A stretch of 64,000 bases of DNA from Hanleya hanleyi. Taxonomy: Eukaryota; Mollusca; Polyplacophora; Lepidopleurida; Hanleyidae. A program made the position numbers and the translations under genes. The stretch is from positions 124,001-188,000 of the forward strand of contig JAVTVY010045425.1 in NCBI GenBank assembly GCA_036873755.1, written 5' to 3'. Under the pieces are notes generated by a model. That model saw nothing but the letters and a program-made list of their open reading frames with translations. It ran no database searches and was not told the origin of the DNA. This document shows positions 1 to 11,833 of the stretch, piece by piece. How positions within the stretch are numbered: position 1 is the stretch's first letter; each line of letters starts with the position of its first letter.

Positions 1-691
1 AACCTGTAATAGGCCATGACCAATTCTTATTTCAAGCACTCTATAACTGATTTAGTTAAACAGCCCTTGAAATTCCTTCTCCGACACTCCAGCACACACA
101 CTTGCATGCTATTAAATTGTTACTGGCCTGAGTTCTACCCACAGTGAGCTTATCCATCCAATGGCTTCAGGACACAATGTCAAATATGCGGGACACATTC
201 TTAATGACATATTAAAGTTTGGAGTTGGAAGCCAGGACCCCCAACCCAAGTCTCTAAGGTCTGTGAGACCCACTTATGTAGGACTTGCATCAGATTTCTT
301 CAATTTTTTTGCTTTTCTGCGTGGAAAAGTGGGTAAAACATATTCTATGTCATATCAGATTATTATTTACTAATTTATCATGCAGTTCTTTCAAGGAAAA
401 AACGAAAATAAGAAATTCGAAAATTCTGACCGAAAAATCGTCCAAAAATGCTCTTTTTGAAAATGTTACTGTGACATCATGACGGCCATCTTGGATTTTT
501 TTACATATTCTTGTAGAACTTTGACCTACAGATATACATGTAGTGTGGTAAGTTTCAGCCCTCAAGCCTTTGCGATAGCGAAAATACCCCCCACCCCCCA
601 CCCCAATTACCTTCTTTATTAATTTGTTCCGATGCTCAGATGCACAACATTGATTTAGTTTATTCCATCTGTATTTTTTAATGAACGACAG
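1..691. other. Intron sequence before exon 1
   Basis: Upstream intron of the protease gene; the acceptor is ACAG ending at 691. I see no gene. Positions 480-600 hold a worn fragment resembling the repeat cores found elsewhere in the window: a 'ggccatcttggatt' phrase followed by 'gtagaactttgacctacag' and 'gtaagtttcag'. The C-run at 586-603 is low complexity. Confidence 0.5.
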
Positions 692-824
692 ATGCAGCTA
701 AGAGGCAAGCTCCATGTGTGATATTTATTGATGAACTAGACAGCGTCGGTGGTTCACGGACCAACTCACAGATTCATCCGTATGCCAATCAGACGATCAA
801 TCAACTCCTCTCAGAGATGGATGG
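692..824 (+). CDS. YME1L1: YME1L1 exon 1 in window: Walker B
   Basis: The acceptor AG is at 690-691 and the donor GTTAGT at 825. The first two bases complete an Asp codon begun in the upstream exon. The exon encodes the Walker B strand [12 protein letters not shown], where the Asp-Glu pair coordinates Mg and activates water for ATP hydrolysis, then [17 protein letters not shown]. That stretch is near-diagnostic for YME1L-type proteases within the AAA family. The exon ends after two bases of a Gly codon completed by the exon at 8302. Confidence 0.95.
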
Positions 825-1344
825 GTTAGTGTGTTATCTTACAAAATTGTCCATGCAGTCGGAGCGTGTGGAGAGGCATAACATTGGCCTATATCGTGTT
901 CCCAATATCGGTGATGATACAAAATCTTAATGCATGACCACAGGTGGAAAATTAAATTCTGAAGGCCAGAATATGCCACATTCAACATTGATGAGTGAGA
1001 AGAGTATGGGTCTGCCAGTGCAGCATACTGTTTTTGGATAGAATTCTTGTCACGGTCAGCAACGCCCCAATATTTTCATATTAAATGAATCACAGCCTGC
1101 TGAAACTTTGCTGTAGGTTATCTTGATGCAATATGTATTCGCAATTAGACAAAATCTGAATAAAAAAACATGTTTAAAATGTCTCAAATGTGGGAAGACA
1201 ACATCCCAAATGGATGATGTCATGATCATCAGTTTTAATAATTTCCATGGTGTGGTACTTCAATCATGTCCATGTTGGAGTGTGCACAATTGGATCAACA
1301 TATAAAATGACAGAAATTAGTTTGCAGGTTTGTCTGCAGTTTTT

Positions 1345-1900
1345 ACCCCTCAGCCCGATTGGGCTCAGGGGTATTGTTGTCACCACATATCTTCATCCCT
1401 CCGTCTGTCCATCCGTCCGGTACTACTCACGAATGATACATTTGAAAAGGTGATTCTTCACACTAGGATACCCTTTTCAAAATGCGAAACGATTTCATTC
1501 CTCTATAAGAAACTATATAATGTTTTTTATTCTTTAAAAAAGTGTCTTCCTAATGTAGGTTTTGATCAAAAAGTGCATATTGAGAAGGGGCAATTGTGCA
1601 ACATGGTAACAATTTCTCAACAATGTTTTATTGTTGTTGACTATCGTCACAATGTTTCAGAAAAAAAACACACACAATGTACCATTTGTGAGAATGTCCG
1701 TCCGTCCGTCCTCTTTTCCCCTGGACTCCATATCTTGAGAACTACTGACATGACTGAAGGCAGGCCAGTGAAACTTCTGTCCAATTTAGAATGTTATCTG
1801 TATATGTGGCTTTTGTATGTTTCGTTGGCCAGGTCGTTGTCTGTCTGTCCACCTTTATGTCCATTTGTGTCATGGTTTATTTCCAACATCTGTTATGGAC
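1345..1900 (+). repeat. Hairpin-headed repeat with pyrimidine tracts (family D-like relative)
   Basis: A perfect-looking hairpin ACCCCTCAGCCC/GGGCTCAGGGGT at 1345-1372 is followed by a CCGT-type tract (1393-1420). Later tracts at 1697-1715 and 1840-1860 each precede a degraded core, for example 'atatcttgagaactactgac' at 1731. Long open frames across it are accidental: they are compositionally odd and match no protein family I know. Confidence 0.65.
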
Positions 1901-1904
1901 CTTC

Positions 1905-2592
1905 TTGTGTTAAGTTTCTAAAATCTAGTTGTGGTCAAATCATTTACATACTAATTTCCCTGTATTCAGAAATGTTTTCTTTCCATTCTACTTCCGAAAT
2001 ATTAATGGAATGTTGCATGCATTTCCCTGATCTACATAAATCTACATATTACATGCACCAACACTTTTTCTACAGGGCAGTGGACAAGGGGAGATAAGCA
2101 CATAGCTGTAATGTAGTGGAAAACGTAGTGCAAGTTTGATCTGCAGTTTGATTCTCCACAACCTTTTCTGCTCGTTAGTTACCATTCACCAATACTCAAT
2201 TGGCTTTAGTACGCAGAGGCTTTATTTTTTAATAATACACTGAATAAAGTCAATGTTTACTTGCAATGTCTTCTGAGTAAATGTATGAAATAACTTCAAG
2301 ATGAATAAAGGGTGCATGAGATGAATCTATCCAACTTGATAATGGAAGTAATTGTATCACAACAACAGTGGACTGTATTACAACAACAAGATTATGTGCA
2401 CGATAAATAAATAATGAAAGCTATTCTATGAAAATGGTGAACAATCTGAGAACAGTACAGCATTTTTGTATTTGCACAAAGGCCCCAGCGAACAGGGAAA
2501 ATGCGGACAAAAGCTCCAATGGACCTAATCCCTATGTGACAATTAGTTTCAGGTCGGGGCAATAAGATCACAACTTTACATATTTTTCCCTA
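1905..2592 (+). repeat. Dispersed repeat K, copy 1
   Basis: Closely matches 56628-57466 over several hundred bases. Shared phrases include 'ggtcaaatcatttacata', 'ttttctttccattct', 'gaatgttgcatgcat' and, near the end, 'agatcacaactttaca'. Both copies are immediately followed by a hairpin/pyrimidine-tract repeat, so K may be part of a larger composite. No coding capacity is recognised. Confidence 0.75.
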
Positions 2593-3089
2593 CAGTTAAT
2601 ATGTGGATATCTTCTCAGCCGAAGGGTATTGTTTTCATGTACATCTGTCTGTCCATCTGTCTGTCACAGCTTTCTCGTTACCAAGATATCATTAAAACGA
2701 CTTGGCATAGGCACATCAAACATGCACTATACATCCATATGCTATTGAATCTGGACCAGATTGGGTGGAAACTTTGGTGGCCATCTTCAATTTATGTGAA
2801 ACCATCACAGCTTTCTCGTTACCAAGATATCTTCAGAACGACTCACCCTAGGCACTCCAAACTTGCACTGCACATTCATATGCTCGTGGCCCAGAACCTT
2901 ATTGCATCTGGAACCAATTGGGTGGAAACTTTGGTGACCATTTTTACCCCTCGGGCAGATTCTGTATTGTCGTTGCCTCCTTCGTGTGTCCGTCTGTCCG
3001 TCCTAGCGTCCGTCTGTCCATCATATCATTGTAAACACATTATCTCAAAAAGTCCTTCACTTACAACAATGAAACTTCATACAGTTGTT

Positions 3090-4300
3090 ATGCCCCCCCT
3101 CTAACTAGAGGGGGGGCATATAGCGATCGCTTTGTCCGTCCGTCCGTCTGTCCGTCTGTCTGTCTGTCCGTCTGTCCGTCTGTCCGTCCGAATTTCTTGT
3201 CCGCGCAATATCTCGGTTAATATTTGATGGACAGGATTGAAACTTGCATGGAATGTGCCCAGTGCCTCGTAGTTGTGCAGCGTAGAGTTTTTTCCGAGTT
3301 TCGGTAAAATTTTCAAGAGTTATGGCCCTTTTTCTGAAATCTCTGTGAATGGGACTTGTCCGGGCTGGATCTCGGTTAATATTGTATGTACAATTATGAA
3401 ATTTGCAGGATATGTGCTCAGTGCCCTGTAGTTGTGCAGCGTGAAGTTTTTCCACGTTTCGCGTATATTTTCAAGAGTTATGGCCCTTTTTTCTTCAAAT
3501 CTTTGTGAATTGGGACTTGTAGGGCTGGATCTCGGTTAATATTGTATGTACAATTATGAAATTTGCAGGATATGTGCTCAGTGCCCTGTAGTTGTGCAGC
3601 GTGAAGTTTTTCCACGTTTCGCGTATATTTTCAAGAGTTATGGCCCTTTTTTCTTCAAATCTTTGTGAATTGGGACTTGTAGGGCTGGATCTCGGTTTAA
3701 TATTGTATGGACAAGTACGAGATTTGCATAATATGTGGTCAGTGACCCGTAGGTGTGCAGCGTGAATTTTCTCTGCTTGCGGTTATGTTTTCAAGAGTTA
3801 TGGCCCTTTGTTTATCAAATCTAAGTGAATGGGATATATTTATTTGTCCAGGCTGGATCTCGGTCCATAACCGATTTGAACCAGGAAAATGGCTATATTA
3901 TGTTATTCTACATTCCAAAGCAGACAACATAGGTCCTGAAGTATGAAATTGCCCCAAAAAGAGTGAATTGGGTGCAAAATTCAGAGTTCACTGATCGCTT
4001 CGTAATTTCACCACAATATACTCCCAAGGAATGTAGGTCTCGTAACCAGGTCACATTTTCGGATTTGGCGAAGCCCTGGCGACCATCTTGCATCGAAACA
4101 TCGTATTATCACTTGTTGGTTGATACTTGGAATATGTATTATGTGAGGCATGGCAAAAAAAGTGACTGAAACAGAACTTTTATAATTATCCAAATTAGGC
4201 CACCAACCAATAAAGAACAGAACAATGGCGGGGCAGTGTCGGATTAAAGCGGAAGCGGGGGGCATACAATTGAGCAATCTCTGATTGCTTCCTTCCTGTG
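3090..4300 (+). repeat. Family B element, copy 1 (inside H)
   Basis: The head is a long hairpin ATGCCCCCCCTCT/AGAGGGGGGGCAT (3090-3119), followed by 'atagcgatcgctttg' and a long CCGT/CTGT tract. Tandem units of about 160 bp carry 'ctggatctcggttaatattgt', 'gaaatttgca' and 'gttgtgcagcgt'. The tail has GGGGGGCAT again near 4258, then a small hairpin GCAATC-TCT-GATTGC at 4274-4288. Confidence 0.8.
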
Positions 4301-4850
4301 TTTAATACAGCCAATACCAGAAGCCTATTGAAAGTCGGTGCCATTGGATGTTTTTCAGGAGTTATGCCCCTTTATACATGTCTGTTCGTCCATATCCTTG
4401 TAAACACATTATCTCAAAAAGTCCTTCACTCACAACAATGAAACTTCATACAGTTGTTTAATACAGCCAGTACCAGAAGCCTATTGAAAGTCGGTGCCAT
4501 TGGATGTGTTTTTCAGGAGTTATGCCCCTTTATACATGTCTGTCTGTTTTTATCCTTGTAAACACATTATCTCAAAAAGTCCTTCACTCACAACAATGAA
4601 ACTTCATACAGTTGTTTAATACAGCCAGTACCAGAAGCCTATTGAAAGTCGGTGTAATCGGATGTGTTTTTCAGGAGTTCTGCCCCTTTATACATGTCTG
4701 TTGGTCCATATCCTTGTAAACAAATTATCTCAAAAAGTCCTTTACTCACAACAATGAAACTTAATACAGTTGTTTAATACAGCCAGTACCAGAAGCCTAT
4801 TGAAAGTCGGTGCCATGGGATGTGTTTTCAGGAGTTCACACAAACCTGTG
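4301..4850 (+). repeat. Tandem array of H units, about 157 bp
   Basis: About 3.5 near-identical units start at 4301, 4457, 4615 and 4773. Each contains 'aatacagccagtaccagaag', a 'caggagttatgcccctttat' phrase, a short CTGT tract and 'aacacattatctcaaaaag'. No gene. Confidence 0.85.
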
Positions 4851-5244
4851 TGAATTGCTGTGAATAGACAGTAATCATTCGACTACATCTACTATAGGTA
4901 ATATCTGCTCTATTGCTATATTGTTTTGTCTGTCTATGATCTATATCATACAGGTAAAATTATGCCCACCCCAATGTGAGTTGTTGGGGTCAGAAACATT
5001 ATTTTCACAATTGCTCTGGGCCCGGCCCGAGGGGTCCCGATGGCGACAGCCACATGTTAATTCATGCAAAACCATTAATCTTGGATACCATTTTGTTGTT
5101 CAGTGTAAAACTTAGTACTGATCATCGGTACATCAAGAAACTTTAAAGGAATGACTGAAACACTTTCCTTGATTGGTTGGAAATCTTGGCAGCCATCTTT
5201 AATTTATGCAAAATCTTTAATGATGTATATCTCATACCATTTTT

Positions 5245-6836
5245 ACCCCTCGGTAAAATTTGGCCGAAGGGTATTGTCGTCATCATGTACGTCTGTCTGT
5301 CCGTCCGTCCGTCAGCTGTCTGTCTGTCCGTCACACCTTCCTCATTACCAAGATATCTTCAGAACGACTTAACCTAGGCGCACCAAACTTGCAGGTCACA
5401 TCCATATGCTCGTGATCCAGAACCCTATTGAGGTTGGACGCGCTTGTTTGTAAACTTTGGCGGCCATCTTTAATTTATGCAAAACCGTCGCAGCTTTCTC
5501 GTTACCAAGATATCTTTAGAATGACTTACCCTAGCCACACCAAACTTGCAGTGCACATCCATATTCTTATGACCCAGAACCGTATTGAATCTGGACCCGA
5601 TTGGGTGGAAACTTTGGCGGCCATCTTTAATTTATGCGAAACCGTAACATCTTTCTCGTTACCAAGATATCTTTAGAATGACTTAACCTAGGCGCACCAA
5701 ACTTGCAGGGCACATCCATATGCTCGTGATCCAGAACCCTATTGAGTTTGGACGCGATTGGTTGGAAACTTTGGCGGCCATCTTTAATTTATGCGAAACC
5801 GTCACAGCTTTCTCGTTACCAACATATCTTTAGAATGACTTACCCTAGGCGCACCAAACTTGCAGGGCACATCCATATGCCCGTGATACAGAACCCTATT
5901 GAGTTTGGACCTGATTGGGTGGAAACTTTTGCGGCCATCTTTAATTTATGCGAAACCGTCACATCTTTCTCATTACCAAGATATCTTTAGAATGACTTAA
6001 CCTAGGCGCACCAAACTTGCAGTGCACATCCATATGCTTGTGACCCAGAACCCTATTGAATCTGCACCCGATTGGGTGGATACTTTGGCAGCCATCTGTA
6101 ATTTATGCGAAACCATTAATCTTGTGTATCTCAGGTACCATATTGAAACTTGAAACGTGAAGTTATAGATCATTGATGCATCAAGAAACTTCAAAGGAAT
6201 AACCAAACCAGTTTCTCTGATTGGGTGGAAACCTTGGTGGCCATCTTTAATTTATGCCAAATTTTTTAATGATGTATATCTCGGATATCATTTAAGTGTT
6301 CTATACGAAACTTGGTATACAGCATCGATGTATCAAGAGACTTGCAATGAATAACCACATCAGTTCCTCTGAGTGGCGGGAAGGATTGATGGCCATCTTT
6401 AATTTATGCAAAATCATTGATGATCTCTATCTCTGATACCGCTCAAGTGCTCAATGTAAAATTTGGTATACATCATCGATGCATCAAGAGACTTACGATA
6501 AATGACAGATCTGGTTTCTCTGAGTGAGGCGGAAATCTTGGCGGCCATCTTTAATTTATGCAAAATGATCTCTATATATCTGATACCATTCAAATGCTCA
6601 ATGTATAATTTGGTATAAATCATCGATGCATAAAGAGACTTACATGTACGTAATGAATACCGGTTTCTCTGATTGGACAGAAACCTTAGGGGCCATTTTT
6701 TATTGCAAAATTTTTTATAATTTGATGTATATTTGTCACTTGAGTGCTTGGTGTTCCTGACATCTTGGTAAAAATTAAATACATTATGAATGACTGGAGC
6801 CCAGAGCCGAGGGGTTTTCTGATGCACAGCTTCGTA
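5245..6836 (+). repeat. Family C element, copy 1 (inside C0)
   Basis: The head arm ACCCCTCGG.../GGCCGAAGGGT (5245-5271) is followed by 'gtcatcatgtacg' and a CCGT/CTGT tract. Five or more units of about 158 bp carry 'ctttctcgttaccaagatat', 'accaaacttgca' and 'catccatatgctcgtga'. A second set of shorter units contains 'cttggtatacagcatcgatg'. The tail GAGCCGAGGGGTTTT (6804-6818) mirrors the head TTTTTACCCCTCGG, followed by 'gatgcacagcttcgta'. Confidence 0.75.
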
Positions 6837-7080
6837 TTGTTCTATATGAAACTTAGTATACAGCATTGATGTGTCAAGAGACTTGCAATGAATAATCACA
6901 TTAGTCCCTGTGAGTGGGGGACGGTCATCTTTAATTGGCGGTCATCTGTAATTTATGCAAAATCTTTAATGATCTCTATCTCTGATAACCTTCAAGTGCT
7001 CGATGTAAAATTTGGTATACATCATCGATGGATCAAGAAACTTGAACTGAATGACAGAACTGGTTTCTGGTCGGAGATTT

Positions 7081-7700
7081 GATTGTCGTTGTCATGTACG
7101 TCCGTCCGTCCGTTACCGCATTTTAGGCAAAACCGCTTGAGGCACAACCACCAAATTTTCAACACTTATTTATCTAGTACTAAGACAGACGCCTGTCGAA
7201 AGTGGCTCCCCTCGGCCCATATTTTACTTTGTTATGCCCCTTTACAGATATATTAATTTCTATTTCTGTCCTATATGCCTGAATGTAACCAACTATATCT
7301 GCAGAACTGTGTTCAGTATAGCTACTATATTTTGGAAACTTATTTATATAGCTGTATTCTAGAAGCCAACAAAGGATTACAGAGTTATGCCCCTTTCGGA
7401 TGTAATAATCTTCGATTTTGTTATCTTTAGCTGAACGTACAAGTTATATCTGCAGATCCGTGTTCGGTACAGCTTATTCAAGTCAAACGCCTATCGAAAG
7501 TGGCTCCCCTCGACCCGTATTTTACAGAGTTATGCCCCTTTACAGATATGTAATTTTTCTATTTCTGTCTTATATGCCTGAATGTAACCAACTATCGGTT
7601 TATCTTGATCATCCCACATAGAACTATCTCTTCCCCAATTCACACTACACATGCATGGGTCTCGATCACTTGGGGAGAGCCTAGGGGTTTTGATTAGATC
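7081..7700 (+). repeat. Family M hairpin-type repeat
   Basis: It has 'gtcgttgtcatgtacg' plus a CCGT tract (7084-7113). Degenerate units follow with 'gttatgcccctttacagata' and 'cctgaatgtaaccaacta' at 7230-7300 and 7530-7590. The tail GAGCCTAGGGGTTTT at 7677-7691 matches the family C tail. The head arm itself is missing. Confidence 0.6.
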
Positions 7701-8301
7701 AATCTCATGTTTACCTTAGTCGCAACGATTGTAACAATTTCATTCTAATTAACGTATGCCATACTGTGACATGGTAGTAACATCATTTGCGTTGATGACA
7801 TAAATAACGTCATTCCCATTGTTGACATCCCATTGCTTCCAGCATGTGTATGTGAATAAACCAATCAAATCCTTCGGGTGGCACATGGGTGGGGGTGGGA
7901 ACAAAATAATTATGGAGTTTTCATTGGTGACAAAAAATGTACAGTATACTGTGCACATTTTATTGCAAAGTTATCCCCTGTGTGACATTGCGTCCGGTCT
8001 CTGTGTCAAGCATTTCTTTAGGCAGAGTTACTTCCCTTCATTACTCGTGAAATATACATTATAAAACAGAGGCTCGATCCAGACTGTCACTTGACTACAG
8101 GTTGATTTGAAATCCCAATTTCAAGAAATCTTGAGGCTGTCAACTGGTGCTCTCGAAAATATCATTATTTCAGGAGGCCTTGATAGTATGTACATGTTCA
8201 TGTATGTGCACTGGCTAATTCATTTCACAAAGTGTGTGATGTGTTGGGGATTGCATTTCCGAGATCTGTGATTGTATTCCTCTTTATTTCTGTGTTTACA
8301 G
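7701..8301. other. Intron, nothing recognised
   Basis: Rest of the first intron before exon 2. I see no repeat family, RNA gene or coding exon. The polypyrimidine stretch and ACAG at 8282-8301 form the acceptor of the next exon. Confidence 0.4.
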
Positions 8302-8364
8302 TTTCAGTCAAAATGAAGGTGTCATTGTGCTGGGGGCTACTAACAGACATGATAACTTAGACAA
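8302..8364 (+). CDS. YME1L1: YME1L1 exon 2: sensor 1
   Basis: The acceptor TTACAG ends at 8301 and the donor GTAAGT starts at 8365. The exon encodes FSQNEGVIVLGATNRHDNLD. GATN is the sensor 1 motif; its Asn senses the ATP gamma-phosphate. Frame phases match both neighbours: two bases carried in, two carried out. The short 63-nt exon sits between introns of 7.5 and 4.5 kb. Confidence 0.95.
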
Positions 8365-8439
8365 GTAAGTATTCGTCATGTTGATATATATAACAACCAT
8401 TGATAATTGTATATGTACATCAAATGTTGTTTAGCCCTC

Positions 8440-8516
8440 ATCATTCAAACTGACTGTTATCATACGAGTGAAATATTCTTGGGTGTGACATTAAACTCAA
8501 CTCCCTCCACTCCCTA
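8440..8516 (+). repeat. SINE tail fragment
   Basis: Matches the 3' part of the SINE at 43901-44135 ('aaactgactgt.atcata.gagtgaaa', 'gtgtgacattaa', 'ccctcc'). Only the tail is present, as expected of a 5'-truncated copy. Confidence 0.6.
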
Positions 8517-8542
8517 ATTCTTTAGAACCTTGGAACCTCATT

Positions 8543-8630
8543 ATGCCCCCCCCCCCCTTCTCTAACTAGAGGGGGGCATATAGCGATCGCTTTGTCCCTC
8601 TGTTCGTCATGTTCGTTGTGCTTCATCATG
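8543..8630 (+). repeat. Family B head, solitary
   Basis: The ATGCCCC.../...GGGGGGCAT hairpin plus 'atagcgatcgctttgtcc' and a short pyrimidine tract match family B heads at 3090, 35304 and 54707. No B units follow, so this is a truncated copy. Confidence 0.7.
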
Positions 8631-9300
8631 TAGTTTTGTGATATTTGTTCATCATTGGGTAGCACTACAGACAGTAAACTTACCTAACACAATTTATTGG
8701 CTCTTCATGAAGTTTATTATTGTGATGTTGGTAGACAAAGGATTTCAAAGGATTGACCTCCCATATTTTGTGATATATAATGCTTTATTTATATTTCATT
8801 ATACAGTCTTGTTACAATTCATAATTTTATTAACATTATGGTTTAAAAATGGATTGAAAGGTCCTTGGTGCTGCTAGCGCTGGCGAATTCTGTCATTGGG
8901 GTATTGACAGCTAAATATATCTAAATCCAGGTTAAATCAGACCTTGCTTACACACAAAAATGCTAAAATGCTGTCAGAGAAAATATGCTGCATTCAGTAT
9001 GGTCTGATACTGTATGGAGAATTACAAGGATTCAAGAAATTCATGACATTTTGGTCAAGTAGACATAAGTCTGTAACACTGATATTCAACTTTGCCTGGC
9101 AGGCCTACCTGGTGTATGCCTGTATTTTTTATGAAAGTTTGAACAGGAAGATTTCAATCCATTTTTAATTCGCTGTTGTATTCCATCTGAAACAATGCCA
9201 GCAAATAAAAATGCCAAACAACTGAAAGTCAGTGAATTGTTGTTGTTGTAAAATGCTGCTAATAGTAATTAGGCAACAAAAACGTTCAACATAAATTGGC
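8631..9300. other. Intron, nothing recognised
   Basis: AT-rich intron sequence. A frame of about 79 codons on + (8638-8877) is hydrophobic but matches nothing I know and has no exon-like boundaries. Confidence 0.4.
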
Positions 9301-9539
9301 AACCTTCACTGGCTGTGTGATCTATCACTGTGTCATGGTACCCATATTTCGCCAGTGACGTGGCATGTCAGAGCTTCGAAATAGTGGATGTTTCGCCAGC
9401 TCAGCCGACATGGCATGGTTTTAAGTTACTATTGAAGCATGAGGCTGTTGTAACACACGCAAACTTTGGTAGATTGATCTGGAAGACAACCACAGCCACA
9501 ATGAAGATGAGAATGTTGTTGGCAGTTAGAAGTATGTGA

Positions 9540-9945
9540 CCTGACATACAGTTTTTGACCATGAGAAAATAGGTCAACGTCAGTCATATTCATGGACTCC
9601 AGGTTCATCATCAGTTGCATATGTGGTATTATTTTAGAAAGCCAAGCTATATTTCATGTTTTATCATAATATAAAGTATATAACCTTGAAAAAATAGGTT
9701 CAGTCAACTGGGATAGCCTTCTAGCTAGTCAGTCACCAATTGCACATGCATTATGAATTTGGAAAGCCTATCTTCACTCCTTTAAAAATTATTGCTAATG
9801 CTAAATTTAACCTTGATAAAACAGGTGAAGGTCAGTCATATTCATTAGGCTTCTGATCCATCACCAGCTGCATATGTGGTATGACCAGAAAGATAGACAG
9901 AGCGACAGTCAGATAGACAGACAACCAGATGAACAGACAGATGAC
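9540..9945 (-). repeat. Reverse-oriented pyrimidine-tract repeat
   Basis: Three degenerate units with 'aggtcagtcatattcat' and 'agctgcatatgtggta' are followed by 'agatagacagacaacc' and 'gaacagacagatgac' at 9895-9942. Read on the minus strand this is a CTGT tract followed by tandem units, the same plan as the + strand elements but in the opposite direction. Confidence 0.5.
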
Positions 9946-10830
9946 ATGGACTATTCAGTTCCATTTGAGGCATAATTACATATTATCTTTAAATCTAAAT
10001 ATTCTGACAAAATGCACCAGAACACACCATTTTACTTAAATTATATATAAAAATTTCCCATATAGCAGGAATGTAGAAGTTCCACTTCAAAAATCTTTCT
10101 ATTTTTTTCAGTCTAAAAAATAGTTAACAGTTGTAACTATGCTATCAAAATGCAATGGTATGTGCCATTTCATATCTCGAGTTTTAAATAAATTCTGGGG
10201 ACCTCCACATAAAAAAAATTAAAAAAAAGATCATTAACCGAGCGATAATTTGGGATTTTACTCATTGAAAATTTGCCAAAATGCATCTCCAGACGTCTGG
10301 AGACTAAAGAAATGTAATTGGGATAGCCATACCACTGACCACCAGGATCGAAATATTATTATCAGTATTGCAGAGAGAAGTAGCACTGATTCTGGGAAGG
10401 AAGTGTTTACTTTGTTGACACAAGCAATAGTCCCCTTATGTAAAGTGCATTGTGCAATTAATCAACCACTTCAGGTTTTTTTCAGGGGGGGGGGCCAATT
10501 TAAAATTTTATTTTTATTCTGATATTCAATTTTTTTTATTTCGGCGGGCCCGTGAAACACAAAATAAAGTTGGTGTTGCCTCACACTGGGTTTCGCCCAT
10601 TGGTAAAGAAATTCCTTCTCAGAGGTACTACTACCAGGGGTGATTCCTGATTGCTCATCTTCCGTGGGTATATGCCCCACCATCTGTCCAATCCTTAAAA
10701 AAATTGCCACACCTAATGGAGGATGTGCCCAAATTAGGGAGATCTAAAGCCCTGTGAGTACCAATGTTATGTGTCACACATGTATTCGTGGAAATGCTCT
10801 TCTCCTGTGTTTCACATGAGCTTTCATTAA

Positions 10831-11462
10831 ACAGATGGTTCTAAAGTAGCGTGTGCTACTATCTTTAGTTTCAAAACTAAATCCTGTCGAGACCAGGTAA
10901 AATTCAATATTCACTGCAGAAGCAAATTGTCAGCTTTAGAAGGTATTCAGGTATTGGGTTCACTCAAGGAGAAAAATATGTCATTCTCAGATTCACAGTC
11001 ATGCCTTCAAGTGATTAAAAGTGGAACTTCAACTCATCCCACAATTATATGACCGTAGATTTGATCAACAGATTGATATTGTTTTATTGGTTGCCTAGTC
11101 ACGTTGGCATCAAAGGAATAGTTAGGCTGATAAAATGGCTAAGGCAGCTCTTGATAAGAGGTTCATCCTGTTGGAATCCAATATAGCTAATTCAGACCCT
11201 GGGCCTGTATCTGCGCTTATGTGAGAAAGCTGTTTCAATCTTTATGGGATGCTGAGAATAATAACAAAATTCCAGAGTTAAAAAAACTATAATCATTTGA
11301 GCAGCCAGAAATGTTTTGATCAAGCCATGAGCCATGTGTGATCAGACGGTGTAGAATTAGTCATACACGATTAACTCATGAACAGAAAGAACCAGCCCCG
11401 AGGTGTATTCCATGCCACGAAAATATCAGTGAAACATATTTTGATCGACTGTATAGATTTTA
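10831..11462 (+). pseudogene. Decayed LINE: RNase H domain and C-terminal zinc-knuckle region
   Basis: Frame 10831-11052 stays open for 73 codons and shows the RNase H catalytic pattern: TDGSK at the start, LSALEGI about 45 residues on, then FSDSQSCLQVI. A frameshift follows. At 11082 another frame reads FYWLPSHVGIKG, and at about 11133 the original register gives ADKMAKAALDK, together the 'PSHVGIKGNE.AD..AK' hallmark. At 11346-11461 RRCRISHTRLTH and CIPCHEN match the usual 'R..GHTRLTH...C..C' tail. This layout (RNase H after reverse transcriptase, then a CC motif) is typical of I/Jockey-group non-LTR retrotransposons. Stops and frameshifts show it is dead. I did not find the reverse transcriptase upstream. 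Confidence 0.8.
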
Positions 11463-11833
11463 ATATTGTAAGAGATTCTTTTTATTAAGCAGCTTCTTTA
11501 GAAGATCTTTTCAGTCAAGTAAAAGAAGAGTCGATTTTAGAGTATTGGAGATAATTCAGTTCATGTACCGTATATCCCAGGCTGTGGGTTATATGTATTA
11601 AAGCTGTAAAAATGTTACTTTCAGTCTTTGGGGTACTCCCTCTATCCCACCCATGACTTCCCTTATCTTTCTCTTTTGCATCAGCTTATTGGTCATGTAG
11701 GGAACCTTGTTGAAACTGGGAAAAGCTACCGGACAAGCTGTAAATATTGCACACAGTGTTCCCGGTTGGAAGATCCTTACATGACGAACTTTCCATATGT
11801 ACAGTAGCTGTAGCACCATAACATGATAAAGAA

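Larger units (their letters stand above)
2946..5054 (+). repeat. Family H element inserted in C0, itself interrupted by B1
   Basis: The head is ACCCCTCGGGCAG plus a pyrimidine tract (2985-3020). Its core 'ttatctcaaaaagtccttcac...gaaacttcatacagttg' recurs at about 157-bp spacing: the phrase TTTAATACAG falls at 4301, 4457, 4615 and 4773. The tail has GGCCCGAGGGG at 5024-5034, echoing the head arm. Element B1 splits the first unit between 'cttcatacagttgt' and 'ttaatacagcc', and intact copies of that junction exist in the later units. Confidence 0.7.
2612..7080 (+). repeat. Family C element (C0), host of nested insertions
   Basis: A worn head (CAGCCGAAGGGTATTG near 2615) and pyrimidine tract are followed by about 158-bp tandem units carrying 'ctcgttaccaagatatctt', 'ccaaacttgca' and 'ggccatctttaatttatgc'. 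The array is interrupted by element H (2946-5054) and by a second C element (5245-6836). Host units resume on both sides in the same phrase, which makes C0 the oldest layer. Confidence 0.7.

Noticed and set aside
718..930. Exon 1 read through to 930 as a longer coding exon
   Set aside because: Beyond 824 the frame leaves the family consensus, and GTTAGT gives a donor that joins exactly to GFSQNEG at 8302.
1330..2097. 255-codon open frame on +, the longest in the window
   Set aside because: It runs across a hairpin-headed repeat, two pyrimidine tracts and repeat K, has no domain, and its homologous region at 56.6 kb does not keep the frame.
5428..6000. Repeated frames with SRYQDIFRMTYPRHTKLA-like peptides (also at 2601 and 16926)
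   Set aside because: They are translations of the family C tandem unit; the frame is not maintained between units or copies and the sequence shows no codon-level constraint.
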